DNA from: an uncultured Haemophilus sp.
GTDB taxonomy: Bacteria > Pseudomonadota > Gammaproteobacteria > Enterobacterales > Pasteurellaceae
Length of the DNA stretch: 15,461 bases
Assembly: GCF_905207935.1 (NCBI RefSeq)
Contig: NZ_CAJLNI010000037.1
Span: 1 to 15,461, forward strand
Reading direction: 5' to 3'
Shown here: in pieces, positions 1 through 7,315 of the stretch
Position numbering within the stretch: the stretch's first letter is position 1
Layout: the number at the start of each line of letters is the position of its first letter
Notes under the pieces: model-generated
What the model was told of the DNA's origin: nothing
Databases searched by the model: none
What the model saw: only the letters and a program-made list of their open reading frames with translations
Made by a program: the position numbers and the translations under genes

Positions 1-1015
1 CACATCCCGCCAAGGCATTGTATAAGCCTTGTAATTTCGCAATATGGGTTTGTGGTTGAGTGGTGATATAACGCACGGTCGCGTAATGTCCCGCCACATA
101 AGTGAGGCTGTGAAAACATTGCAATAGAATGATTTCAACAAAGGTATCAGCATAACCGAAAGCGAGCCAACGCACGATAGCTGCAACACCGGTGAGATAG
201 AAAAGGGCTGTAATGGTCCAGTTTTTGAATAATCGGGTGGAGAAGAAAAAGACCACGATTTCAGCTAATACACTGATTCCCCAAAATAAACCTGCATCGG
301 AAACAGAGTGTCCGTGATTTGTCCAAAAAATAGTGCTATATGAGTAATAAGCTGCGTGCGATCCTTGAATGAGTGAAATCGCAATAAACAAACGAAGGGT
401 CGTTTTATTTTTCAGTAAGTCTAAAAATCCAACGGAATTTTCGACCGCACTTTGGGGTTCATCCTGCGGCATTGGGTTCGGATGAAGTAATTGCACAATA
501 CAGTAAAAAACGAGTATGCCTGTGATCATCCAAGTAATATATTGCTCACCCACGAGTCCAACAAAATACCCGAATACCATCACACCAACAACAAACGCAA
601 AGGAACCAATTAAGCGCGCTTTGCCATAATCTAAATGAATTTGTTGTTGCCATGTACTGGCGAGGCTATCACCAATCGGCATACCGGCCGCATTCACCAT
701 GGAATACAACGCAAGTCCAATAAACAAGAGCCAGAAATTGTGCGACATCAGTCCAATTAAGGCCATTGTAATGGCACTGGCCACGCCTAAATAACGTAAG
801 CCATTTACTAAGAGGGAAACGCGTTTTATTAAGCCTGAAAATAAAATACCGCCGCTGAAACGGAAAATGTAGGCACAGGCGAGCAATAAGCCGATGCTTT
901 CTTCGCTATAAGATTGCGTTTTCAACCATGCAGGGAAAAGCGGAAGAAACACGCCGTAGGCGCAGTAGTAGCCAAAAAAGCTCAAGGCGAGCCAAGTAAA
1001 AGGACGAACTTGCAT
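1..1015 (-). CDS. MFS transporter, 3-phenylpropionate (HcaT) type, partial
   Basis: A major facilitator superfamily inner-membrane transporter. Its start is in the window and its C-terminus lies beyond base 1. About 338 codons read open from ATG at 1015, beginning MQVRPFTWLALSFFGYY, and encode mostly hydrophobic helices. Visible segments include the first-helix motif GVFLPLFPAWL and the helix 2-3 region (FRFSGGILFSGLIKR), typical of the MFS_1_like/HcaT group. That family is usually about 380 residues, so roughly 40 are missing. The ATG shares its A with the last base of the proC stop codon (TAATG), so translation is probably coupled to proC. An uptake signal core lies inside the gene at 444-452, as is common in core Haemophilus genes. 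The substrate cannot be told from sequence. HcaT homologues are named for aromatic acid uptake, but that role is unproven here. Confidence 0.85.
   Translation of the reverse strand, partial: MQVRPFTWLALSFFGYYCAYGVFLPLFPAWLKTQSYSEESIGLLLACAYIFRFSGGILFSGLIKRVSLLVNGLRYLGVASAITMALIGLMSHNFWLLFIGLALYSMVNAAGMPIGDSLASTWQQQIHLDYGKARLIGSFAFVVGVMVFGYFVGLVGEQYITWMITGILVFYCIVQLLHPNPMPQDEPQSAVENSVGFLDLLKNKTTLRLFIAISLIQGSHAAYYSYSTIFWTNHGHSVSDAGLFWGISVLAEIVVFFFSTRLFKNWTITALFYLTGVAAIVRWLAFGYADTFVEIILLQCFHSLTYVAGHYATVRYITTQPQTHIAKLQGLYNALAGC
444..452 (-). repeat. DNA uptake signal sequence core
   Basis: The 9-bp core AAGTGCGGT reads on the minus strand inside the MFS gene. It is the Hin-type uptake signal recognised during natural transformation in Haemophilus and Aggregatibacter. 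Confidence 0.9.
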
Positions 1016-1833
1016 TAGAATAATTTTTCCATTTCTTGTGAGCGTGCCACACAGGCCTGCATCGCTTGTTTAATGATGTCGTTAAATTGGTGTTGATTGA
1101 ACACATTCAACGCGGCTGCGGTGGTACCGCCTTTTGAGGTGACATTTTCTCGTAAAGTGGAAAGAGCCGTCTGTGGATTTTCAATCACCAATTTCGCAGA
1201 GCCTAACATGGCTTGTTGTACCAACTCACGAGATTGGTTTTCATCTAAGCCCATTTCCATTAGGCCTTGTTGCATGGCTTCTAAAAATTGGAAGAAGTAA
1301 GCTGGGCTACTGCCAGATGCAGCGGTGACAGCATGCATTTGATCTTCATTCGTCACCCAAGTGGTTTTTCCTACAGCTGAAAGTAAATCTTCCGCAAAAG
1401 TGCGGTCAATTTCAGGTGTGTTTTTGTCAGCAAATAAGCCAGCCATACCTTCACCTACTAATGCAGGCGTGTTTGGCATGACGCGAACAATGGATTTTGC
1501 TGTTGGGATGAGTTCGGCTAATCGAGCAGTCGAAATACCCGCAGCAATAGAAATGATTAATTTATCAGAAAAATCAACCGCACTTAATGGCTTGCAAACA
1601 TCAGCGAGGACTTGCGGTTTAACGGCAAATAAGACTACTTGAGATTGTGTGATGGATTGCTCGTTATCCGTAGAAACCGCGACGCCATATTGAGCAAAAA
1701 AGTGTCGTTTCTCTTCGTTCGGATCATTCACAATAATTTTATCGGCTGGATAACCTTGTTTTAATAGGCCTAACACAATGGCTTGTGCCATATTGCCACC
1801 GCCGATGAAGGCAATTAATTTCTGTTGCATCAT
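1015..1833 (-). CDS. proC: pyrroline-5-carboxylate reductase
   Basis: Catalyses the last step of proline synthesis, the NAD(P)H-dependent reduction of 1-pyrroline-5-carboxylate to L-proline, in the cytoplasm. The 272-residue product fits the family (about 270). An N-terminal Rossmann fold carries the dinucleotide motif FIGGGNMAQAI (residues 9-19). MPNTPALVGEG (119-129) follows, then the C-terminal dimerisation and catalytic domain with the signature TAASGSSPAYFF (170-181) and VTSKGGTT (231-238). Two adjacent ATG codons (1833 and 1830) are possible starts. A GGGA Shine-Dalgarno at 1840-1843 suits either, and the second gives the usual family N-terminus, so the first residue is uncertain. The gene is divergent from rdgC and overlaps the downstream MFS gene by one base. 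Two uptake signals lie inside it (1398-1406 and 1577-1585). Confidence 0.96.
   Translation of the reverse strand: MMQQKLIAFIGGGNMAQAIVLGLLKQGYPADKIIVNDPNEEKRHFFAQYGVAVSTDNEQSITQSQVVLFAVKPQVLADVCKPLSAVDFSDKLIISIAAGISTARLAELIPTAKSIVRVMPNTPALVGEGMAGLFADKNTPEIDRTFAEDLLSAVGKTTWVTNEDQMHAVTAASGSSPAYFFQFLEAMQQGLMEMGLDENQSRELVQQAMLGSAKLVIENPQTALSTLRENVTSKGGTTAAALNVFNQHQFNDIIKQAMQACVARSQEMEKLF
1398..1406 (+). repeat. DNA uptake signal sequence core
   Basis: AAGTGCGGT on the plus strand inside proC, extended as AAAAGTGCGGTCAATTT, so it also keeps the AT-rich flank of the Hin-type signal. Confidence 0.9.
1577..1585 (-). repeat. DNA uptake signal sequence core
   Basis: ACCGCACTT on the plus strand, the complement of the Hin-type uptake core, inside proC and opposite in orientation to the copy at 1398-1406. 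Confidence 0.9.
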
Positions 1834-1898
1834 TTTTTCCCGTGAGTTTATGGGCTACAATGTCGCGTATTTTACCCTATTATGAAGGAAGTGTTACG
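1834..1898. promoter_or_regulatory. divergent proC/rdgC promoter region
   Basis: The 65-bp gap between the divergent proC and rdgC starts must hold both promoters unless they lie inside the genes. For proC, a minus-strand TAAAAT at about 1875-1870 with GTAACA 17 bp upstream is a possible -10/-35 pair, with the -35 falling near the rdgC start. For rdgC, TACAAT at 1856-1861 is a possible -10 without a good -35. The rdgC Shine-Dalgarno AAGGAA is at 1885-1890. These promoter guesses are weak matches by eye. Confidence 0.35.
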
Positions 1899-2807
1899 AT
1901 GTGGTTTAAAAATTTAATGTCATATAGGCTGACTAAGCCCTTAGATTGGGATCTTAATGAATTGCAACGCCAGTTGTCAGATTGTGAATTTCATCCTTGT
2001 GGCTCACAAGATCAAAGTAAATTCGGTTGGGCGAGTCCCTTGAAAGGTAGTGAGCTATTGCATTTTTCAGTGGGGAAACACATTTTATTGGTTGCGAAAA
2101 AAGAAGAGAAAATGTTGCCGGCAAATGTGGTGAAACGTGAATTAGATGAACGCATTGAAAGCCTTGAGCAAAAAGAAAACCGTAAATTGAAGAAAACGGA
2201 AAAACAAACGTTAAAAGATGATGTGGTGATGAATTTATTGCCGCGTGCATTCACTAAAAACCAGCAAACTTCTGTGTGGATTGATACGGAGAATAACCTT
2301 GTTCATGTCGATGCTGCATCCAGTAAACGTGCAGAAGATGCCTTAGCATTATTGCGTAAATCCCTCGGTTCGTTACCGGTTGTACCATTGGCTTTTGCGA
2401 ATGAACCTTCGACCATTTTAACGGATTGGATTGTGCAGGAAAAAATCCCGCATTGGTTGGTGGCGTTAGAAGAAGCTGAACTTCGTGGAAGCCAAGAAGA
2501 CAGTGTGATCCGTTGTAAAAAACAGCCTTTAGAAAATGAGGAGATTCTAGCGCTTCTACAAGATGGTAAAAAAGTGGTGAGCAAGCTTGCATTGGAGTGG
2601 GAAGCGCTGACTTTTGTATTTAATGAAGATGGTACGCTCAAACGCTTAAAATTTGCCGATGCAGTGCGTGAGAAAAATGCGGATATTTTAAAAGAAGATT
2701 ATGCGCAACGCTTTGATGCTGATTTTGTATTAATGACGGGTATTTTATCTAAACTGACAGAAAACTTACTCGATGAATTCGGTGGTGAGAAAGTTAGATT
2801 AGGCTAG
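1899..2807 (+). CDS. rdgC: recombination-associated protein RdgC
   Basis: RdgC is a ring-shaped, non-specific double-stranded DNA-binding protein of the nucleoid that restrains RecA-mediated recombination. The product is 302 residues and starts MWFKNLMSYRLTKPL, which matches the conserved RdgC N-terminus (E. coli begins MFWFKNLMVYRL and is about the same length). A longer in-frame start at 1842 would add 19 residues. It is rejected because the extension has no family counterpart and an AAGGAA ribosome site sits 8 bp before 1899. The middle is rich in charged residues, including a Lys/Glu-rich stretch ending near residue 97 that fits a DNA-binding role. The conserved C-terminal stretch DADFVLMTGILSKL is present. 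Transcription runs toward typA and ends at the hairpin at 2825-2851. Confidence 0.95.
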   Translation: MWFKNLMSYRLTKPLDWDLNELQRQLSDCEFHPCGSQDQSKFGWASPLKGSELLHFSVGKHILLVAKKEEKMLPANVVKRELDERIESLEQKENRKLKKTEKQTLKDDVVMNLLPRAFTKNQQTSVWIDTENNLVHVDAASSKRAEDALALLRKSLGSLPVVPLAFANEPSTILTDWIVQEKIPHWLVALEEAELRGSQEDSVIRCKKQPLENEEILALLQDGKKVVSKLALEWEALTFVFNEDGTLKRLKFADAVREKNADILKEDYAQRFDADFVLMTGILSKLTENLLDEFGGEKVRLG

Positions 2808-2824
2808 TTTTACTCATGAAATAA

Positions 2825-2851
2825 AAAAGGCGAGCATGATGTTCGCCTTTT
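2825..2851. terminator. bidirectional Rho-independent terminator, rdgC/typA
   Basis: A 12-bp stem (2825-2836 with 2840-2851, one G-T wobble) and a TGA loop. It is preceded by an A-run and followed by a T-rich tail, so it can stop rdgC transcripts on the plus strand and typA transcripts on the minus strand. Confidence 0.85.
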
Positions 2852-2860
2852 GTTTGTTTA

Positions 2861-2890
2861 AAAGTGCGGTCAAATTTCCGCACGTTTTTA
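2861..2890. terminator. typA terminator built on an uptake signal
   Basis: The stem GTGCGG (2864-2869) pairs with CCGCAC (2878-2883) across an 8-base loop. An uptake core AAGTGCGGT at 2862-2870 forms the left arm. On the minus strand the hairpin lies just after the typA stop and is followed by CTTTTAAAC. On the plus strand it is followed by GTTTTTA, so it may act both ways as a second stop after the 2825-2851 hairpin. Confidence 0.7.
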
Positions 2891-2891
2891 A

Positions 2892-4742
2892 TTAGTGAGT
2901 ACTCGTACTAGTTGTCGTACGGTTTGCACGTTTACGATCGTTTTCCGTTAAGAGTTTTTTACGGATACGGATCGATTCAGGTGTTACTTCCACTAACTCG
3001 TCATCATCGATAAACTCGATAGCTTGTTCAAGTGTAAATTTTACCGGTGTAGTTAATACGATGGCATCATCTTTACCCGATGCACGCATATTGGTGAGTT
3101 TTTTACCTTGTAAACAGTTTACGGTTAAGTCATTTGTACGGCTGTGAATACCGATGATTTGGCCTTCGTAAACTTCTACGTTAGCTTCAATCATTAATTT
3201 ACCACGCTCTTGTAAACCAAATAGCGCATAAGCTAGTGCTTTACCCGTTGCGTTAGAAATTAATACACCGTTTTTACGTTGACCGATTTCACCTGGTTTG
3301 ATGTCATCGTAGTGATCGAAACTGGAGTAAAGTAAACCTGTACCGGATGTCATCGTCATGAATTCACCACGGAAACCGATTAAGCCACGGCTTGGAATGA
3401 TGTATTCTAAACGTACACGACCTTTGCCATCTGGCATCATGTCACGAACTTCACCTTTACGGATACCTAATGCTTCCATGACAGAACCTTGGTGTTGTTC
3501 TTCTACATCGATGGTAACTTGCTCGTAAGGCTCTTGTTTTTTGCCGTTGATTTCACGGTAGATTACTTTAGGACGAGAAACCGCAAGTTCATAACCTTCA
3601 CGACGCATATTTTCAATTAATACAGAAAGGTGTAATTCGCCACGACCAGAAACACGGAATTCATCTGGGTTTGGTGTTTCTTCTACGCGTAATGCCACGT
3701 TGTGAACTAACTCTTTGTTTAAACGTTCAAGAATTTGACGAGAAGTCACATATTTACCTTCTTGACCCGCAAACGGAGAGGTGTTTACACAGAAGAACAT
3801 GGTTACGGTTGGTTCATCAACGGTTAATGAAGGTAAGGCTTCAACCGCATTAATATCACAAAGGGTGTCAGAAATATTTAATTCACCTAAACCGGTAATT
3901 GCAATGATGTCACCTGCATAAGCGATATCTTCTTCATAACGTTGTAAACCAAGGTGACCTAATACTTGACCTACACGACCTTGGCGAGTTTTGCCTTCAC
4001 CATCAATAATCGTTACAGGTTGATTTGGTTTGATTGCACCACGTTTGATACGACCGATACCGATAACACCCACATAGCTGTTATAGTCTAATTGTGAGAT
4101 TTGCATTTGGAATGGTGCATCAAGTTCTACTTTTGGCGGTTCAACGTGTTGAACGATCGCTTCAAATAACGGCGTCATATCTTCCGCTAATTCTTCGTGT
4201 TCGAGACCCGCAACACCATTTAATGCTGAAGCATAGATAATTGGGAAGTCTAATTGCTCATCGGTTGCACCAAGGTTAACGAATAAATCGAATACTTGAT
4301 CCACAACCCAATCAGGACGTGCGCCTGGACGGTCAACTTTGTTGATAACCACAATTGGTTTTAAACCGTGAGCAAAGGCTTTTTGGGTCACGAAACGTGT
4401 TTGTGGCATTGGGCCATCAAAAGCATCAACCACTAAAAGTACAGAGTCTACCATAGAAAGTACACGTTCCACTTCACCACCGAAGTCGGCGTGTCCTGGG
4501 GTATCTACGATGTTAATGCGATAACCATTCCAGTTAATTGCGGTATTTTTTGCAAGAATGGTAATACCACGTTCTTTTTCAAGATCGTTTGAGTCCATTA
4601 CGCGTTCATCAACATCACCACGAGTTGATTCAAATGTACCGGATTGTTGAAGGAGTTTGTCAACGAGGGTGGTTTTACCATGGTCAACGTGAGCGATAAT
4701 TGCGATATTGCGCAATTTATTAATATCAATGTCGTTTTTCAT
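2892..4742 (-). CDS. typA: translational GTPase TypA/BipA
   Basis: A ribosome-associated GTPase of the EF-G/LepA class, involved in stress adaptation and 50S subunit assembly. The 616-residue product is close to the usual length of about 607. The N-terminal GTPase domain shows the P-loop AHVDHGKT (17-24), switch I RGIT (58-61), G3 DTPGH (80-84) and G4 NKVD (134-137). A beta-barrel domain II, EF-G-like domains III and V (including SGRGELHLSVL and IPSRGLIGFRGEF) and the TypA-specific C-terminal domain follow. The C-terminus ends in a Lys/Arg-rich then Thr/Ser-rich tail. The start ATG at 4742 matches family N-termini, though the Shine-Dalgarno upstream is weak. The gene is divergent from glnA; the typA-glnA pairing is known in enteric bacteria and Haemophilus. 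Confidence 0.97.
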   Translation of the reverse strand: MKNDIDINKLRNIAIIAHVDHGKTTLVDKLLQQSGTFESTRGDVDERVMDSNDLEKERGITILAKNTAINWNGYRINIVDTPGHADFGGEVERVLSMVDSVLLVVDAFDGPMPQTRFVTQKAFAHGLKPIVVINKVDRPGARPDWVVDQVFDLFVNLGATDEQLDFPIIYASALNGVAGLEHEELAEDMTPLFEAIVQHVEPPKVELDAPFQMQISQLDYNSYVGVIGIGRIKRGAIKPNQPVTIIDGEGKTRQGRVGQVLGHLGLQRYEEDIAYAGDIIAITGLGELNISDTLCDINAVEALPSLTVDEPTVTMFFCVNTSPFAGQEGKYVTSRQILERLNKELVHNVALRVEETPNPDEFRVSGRGELHLSVLIENMRREGYELAVSRPKVIYREINGKKQEPYEQVTIDVEEQHQGSVMEALGIRKGEVRDMMPDGKGRVRLEYIIPSRGLIGFRGEFMTMTSGTGLLYSSFDHYDDIKPGEIGQRKNGVLISNATGKALAYALFGLQERGKLMIEANVEVYEGQIIGIHSRTNDLTVNCLQGKKLTNMRASGKDDAIVLTTPVKFTLEQAIEFIDDDELVEVTPESIRIRKKLLTENDRKRANRTTTSTSTH

Positions 4743-4769
4743 TTATTACGTTCTTAAAGTTTAAGTTTG

Positions 4770-4846
4770 GTAGGGTGGAATTTTTATGCCACCGAATAGT
4801 CCAAGTAGTTTAAATTAGTGAGTAAACTCACCCTACGAGAATCTCG
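4770..4846. repeat. cluster of nested inverted repeats in the typA-glnA gap
   Basis: Four palindromic units overlap here. GTAGGGTG at 4770-4777 pairs with CACCCTAC at 4829-4836 over a long spacer. GGTGG (4774-4778) pairs with CCACC (4789-4793). GTGAGT (4818-4823) pairs with ACTCAC (4826-4831). CGAG (4836-4839) pairs with CTCG (4843-4846). No T-tract follows, so a terminator is unlikely. It resembles a decayed dispersed palindromic repeat or a structured 5' leader shared by the divergent genes. Its function is unknown. Confidence 0.55.
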
Positions 4847-4932
4847 AAAGGGCAAAAATTATACACGATATTTCGTTACTCTGCTATGCCGGTGTTTAAA
4901 ATAAATCCCATGAAAAAAGCAAGCGATTGCGT

Positions 4933-4938
4933 TATAAT
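4933..4938 (+). promoter_or_regulatory. glnA promoter, -10 box
   Basis: A perfect TATAAT lies 52 bp before the glnA start. The hexamer 17 bp upstream (ATGAAA at 4910-4915) is a poor -35, so an activator or other upstream sequence may help. No sigma-54-type GG/GC element was seen. Confidence 0.55.
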
Positions 4939-4990
4939 GCTCTTTTAATTTTTATAAAGATTATATACATAGCAAAATAGAGGACTCCTT

Positions 4991-6409
4991 ATGCCAAATG
5001 CAAATGCAATTGCCAACGTATTCAAACTGATCGAAGAGAACGATATTAAGTTCGCACTACTTCGTTTCACCGACATTAAAGGTAAAGAACACGGTGTTTC
5101 CATCCCGGTTAGCCTTGTTGATGAAGATATGTTTGAAGATGGCAAAATGTTCGATGGCTCTTCTGTTGAAGGTTGGAAAACCATTAACAAAGCCGATATG
5201 CTTTTAATGCCAATTGCTGAAACTGCAGTAGTCGATCCATTTGCGCAGATCCCAACACTTTCAATTCGTTGTAGCGTTTATGAGCCAACAACCATGCAAA
5301 GCTATGATCGTGATCCGCGTTCAATTGCTATTCGTGCAGAAAACTATATGCGTTCAACCGGTATTGCGGATCAAGCATTCTTTGGTCCTGAGCCAGAGTT
5401 CTTCTTATTTGATGATGTGCGTTTTGATGTATCAATGAACCGCGCTTCTTTCGCCATTGATGATATTGAAGCCGCTTGGAACACCAACAAAAAATATGAA
5501 GGTGGTAACAATGCTTATCGTCCATTGAAAAAAGGCGGTTACTGTGCGGTGGCACCAATTGATACGGCACACGATATTCGTTCTGAAATGTGTTTAATTT
5601 TAGAAGAAATGGGCTTAGTCATCGAAGCTCACCACCATGAAGTGGCAACCGCGGGCCAAAACGAAATTGCAACGAAATTCAATAGCTTAACCTTGAAAGC
5701 TGATGAAACACAAATCTATAAATATGTGGTGCAAAACGTTGCATTAGAACACGGCAAAACCGCTTGCTTTATGCCAAAACCAATCACAGGTGATAATGGT
5801 TCAGGTATGCACTGTAATATGTCATTAAGCAAAGATGGTAAAAACATTTTCCAAGGTGATAAATATGCAGGCCTTTCTGAAACCGCACTTTATTACATCG
5901 GCGGTATCATTAAGCATGCCAAAGCATTAAATGCATTCACTAACCCAAGCACTAACTCATACAAACGTTTAGTGCCTGGTTTTGAAGCGCCAGTATTGTT
6001 GGCTTATTCTGCAAGTAACCGTTCTGCGTCAATCCGTATCCCAGCAGTAACCAGCCCGAAAGCAATCCGTATTGAAGCGCGTTTCCCAGATCCATTGGCA
6101 AACCCATATCTTGCATTCGCTGCGCTATTGATGGCAGGCCTTGATGGCGTAGTAAACAAAATCCACCCAGGCGATGCAATGGATAAAAATCTTTACGATC
6201 TTCCACCAGAAGAATTAAAAGATATTCCAGCGGTAGCAAGCTCACTAGAAGAAGCGTTGAATTCATTAGAAAAAGACTATGAATTCTTAACTCAAGGCGG
6301 TGTATTTGCTAAAGACTTTATCGAAGCATTTATTAGCGTTAAACGTAAAGACGTAGAACGTTTAAATATGACACCACATCCGGTTGAGTTTGAGATGTAT
6401 TATGCATAG
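4991..6409 (+). CDS. glnA: glutamine synthetase, type I
   Basis: Makes glutamine from glutamate, ammonia and ATP as a cytoplasmic dodecamer, the main entry of ammonia into nitrogen metabolism. The 472-residue product matches the GSI-beta length (about 469). The N-terminal beta-grasp domain contains RFTDIKGKEHG (25-35) and FDGSSVEGW (54-62). The catalytic domain has metal-binding glutamates in FGPEPEFF (131-138), the ammonia/glutamate loop GSGMHCNMSL (270-279) and NRSASIRIP (343-351). The adenylylation site Tyr402 in LYDLPPEE is kept, so activity could be controlled by GlnE-type adenylylation if that enzyme exists in the genome. The start has an AGAGGA ribosome site at 4979-4984. An uptake core is inside the gene (5882-5890), and the gene ends at a strong terminator that separates it from the polysaccharide locus. 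Confidence 0.98.
   Translation: MPNANAIANVFKLIEENDIKFALLRFTDIKGKEHGVSIPVSLVDEDMFEDGKMFDGSSVEGWKTINKADMLLMPIAETAVVDPFAQIPTLSIRCSVYEPTTMQSYDRDPRSIAIRAENYMRSTGIADQAFFGPEPEFFLFDDVRFDVSMNRASFAIDDIEAAWNTNKKYEGGNNAYRPLKKGGYCAVAPIDTAHDIRSEMCLILEEMGLVIEAHHHEVATAGQNEIATKFNSLTLKADETQIYKYVVQNVALEHGKTACFMPKPITGDNGSGMHCNMSLSKDGKNIFQGDKYAGLSETALYYIGGIIKHAKALNAFTNPSTNSYKRLVPGFEAPVLLAYSASNRSASIRIPAVTSPKAIRIEARFPDPLANPYLAFAALLMAGLDGVVNKIHPGDAMDKNLYDLPPEELKDIPAVASSLEEALNSLEKDYEFLTQGGVFAKDFIEAFISVKRKDVERLNMTPHPVEFEMYYA
5882..5890 (-). repeat. DNA uptake signal sequence core
   Basis: ACCGCACTT on the plus strand inside glnA, encoding part of ETALYY in frame. It is the complement of the Hin-type core. Confidence 0.9.
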
Positions 6410-6432
6410 GTAATTTTAGTTATTAAACAAGG

Positions 6433-6463
6433 AAAGTGCGGTCGTTTTTGACCGCACTTTTTG
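6433..6463 (+). terminator. glnA terminator made of paired uptake signals
   Basis: A perfect 11-bp stem (6433-6443 with 6450-6460) around a GTTTTT loop, followed by TTG. Both arms are full uptake cores (6434-6442 plus, 6451-6459 minus), the classic Haemophilus uptake-signal terminator. It isolates glnA from the downstream polysaccharide genes. Confidence 0.92.
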
Positions 6464-6488
6464 TATGTGATATTACGTTGAATTCGTG

Positions 6489-6494
6489 TATAAT
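6489..6494 (+). promoter_or_regulatory. probable promoter of the polysaccharide operon, -10 box
   Basis: A perfect TATAAT lies 29 bp before the wzm start codon and 25 bp after the glnA terminator stem-loop region. The -35 (about 6466-6471) is a poor match. The 5' leader would be short. No JUMPStart or ops element, the RfaH recruitment site of enteric O-antigen operons, is visible in 6461-6523. Confidence 0.55.
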
Positions 6495-6523
6495 CGAAAT
6501 CTGATTATAGATAGGACTAGATT

Positions 6524-7315
6524 ATGCTAAGTAAATTTGTAGGAAAGTTTCGTCGATTTTTTGCTTTTAATGAACTTTTAAAACAGTTAATTATAAGAGA
6601 CGTAAAACTTAAGTATCGCCGTAGTTATTTAGGGTATCTGTGGAGTATTTTGAACCCCTTAATGTTAATGATGGTTCTTGTTGTTATTTTCTCTAATCTT
6701 TTCCGCTTTGATATTCCTAATTTTCCGCTTTATATGATCTCTGGGCAATTTCTTTTTGGCTTTATGACCGAAGCAACTAATATGTCCGTTTCTTCAATTA
6801 CTGGAAATTCAGCATTAATAAAGAAGACATATGTACCAAAGTATATTTTTACAGTTTCTAAGGTAGGAAGCTCTCTAGTTAACTTACTCTTTTCTCTTGG
6901 TGCATTACTGTTAGTAATGATTTTTACAGATGCGGAGTTTTCTTGGAATCTCTTATTTTTTCCTGTTATTATTCTAGAAGTATTTATTTTTAGTTTGGGG
7001 CTTGGTTTGTGGCTTTCTGCAATTACAGTCTTTTTCCGTGATATTCAGTATTTATGGGGCGTTTTTATTTCAATGTGGATGTATCTTACCCCATTATTCT
7101 ATCCCGTATCGATCATTCCGGAGGAATACCAAGAGTTATACAAAAATGCAAATCCAATGTATGGCTATATTGAGCAATTTAGAGATATTGTGCTTTACGC
7201 TAAATTTCCTCAAACAGAATCTATTTTAATCGGTTTTAGTACAGCGTTTATTATTTTAATTTTAGGTGCTTGGTACTTCAATAAGAAACAAGACGAATTT
7301 ATTTTATATATCTAA
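6524..7315 (+). CDS. wzm: ABC-2 polysaccharide exporter, permease subunit
   Basis: The membrane subunit of the ABC transporter that moves undecaprenyl-linked polysaccharide from the cytoplasmic to the periplasmic face of the inner membrane. The 263-residue product matches the usual Wzm size (about 260). It has about six hydrophobic segments and the ABC-2 hallmarks: RDVKLKYRRSYLGYLW (25-40) before the first helix, and NPMYGYIEQFRD (210-221) near the end. Start ATG 6524 has AGGA at 6513-6516. Its stop overlaps the wzt start by one base (TAATG), implying coupled translation of the two subunits. The size and the neighbouring glycosyltransferases favour O-antigen export. A teichoic-acid or capsule (KpsM) exporter is less likely because no kpsC/kpsS-type genes are present. 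Confidence 0.92.
   Translation: MLSKFVGKFRRFFAFNELLKQLIIRDVKLKYRRSYLGYLWSILNPLMLMMVLVVIFSNLFRFDIPNFPLYMISGQFLFGFMTEATNMSVSSITGNSALIKKTYVPKYIFTVSKVGSSLVNLLFSLGALLLVMIFTDAEFSWNLLFFPVIILEVFIFSLGLGLWLSAITVFFRDIQYLWGVFISMWMYLTPLFYPVSIIPEEYQELYKNANPMYGYIEQFRDIVLYAKFPQTESILIGFSTAFIILILGAWYFNKKQDEFILYI

Noticed and set aside
1842..1898. Longer rdgC start at 1842
   Set aside because: The 19-residue extension has no counterpart in the family, and a good ribosome site directly precedes ATG 1899, which gives the conserved N-terminus.
2254..2641. Minus-strand open frames opposite rdgC
   Set aside because: They are antisense to a confidently identified gene, show no family motifs, and are best explained as frame shadows.
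6461..6523. JUMPStart/ops element for RfaH control
   Set aside because: No GGCGGTAG-type sequence is visible in this stretch.
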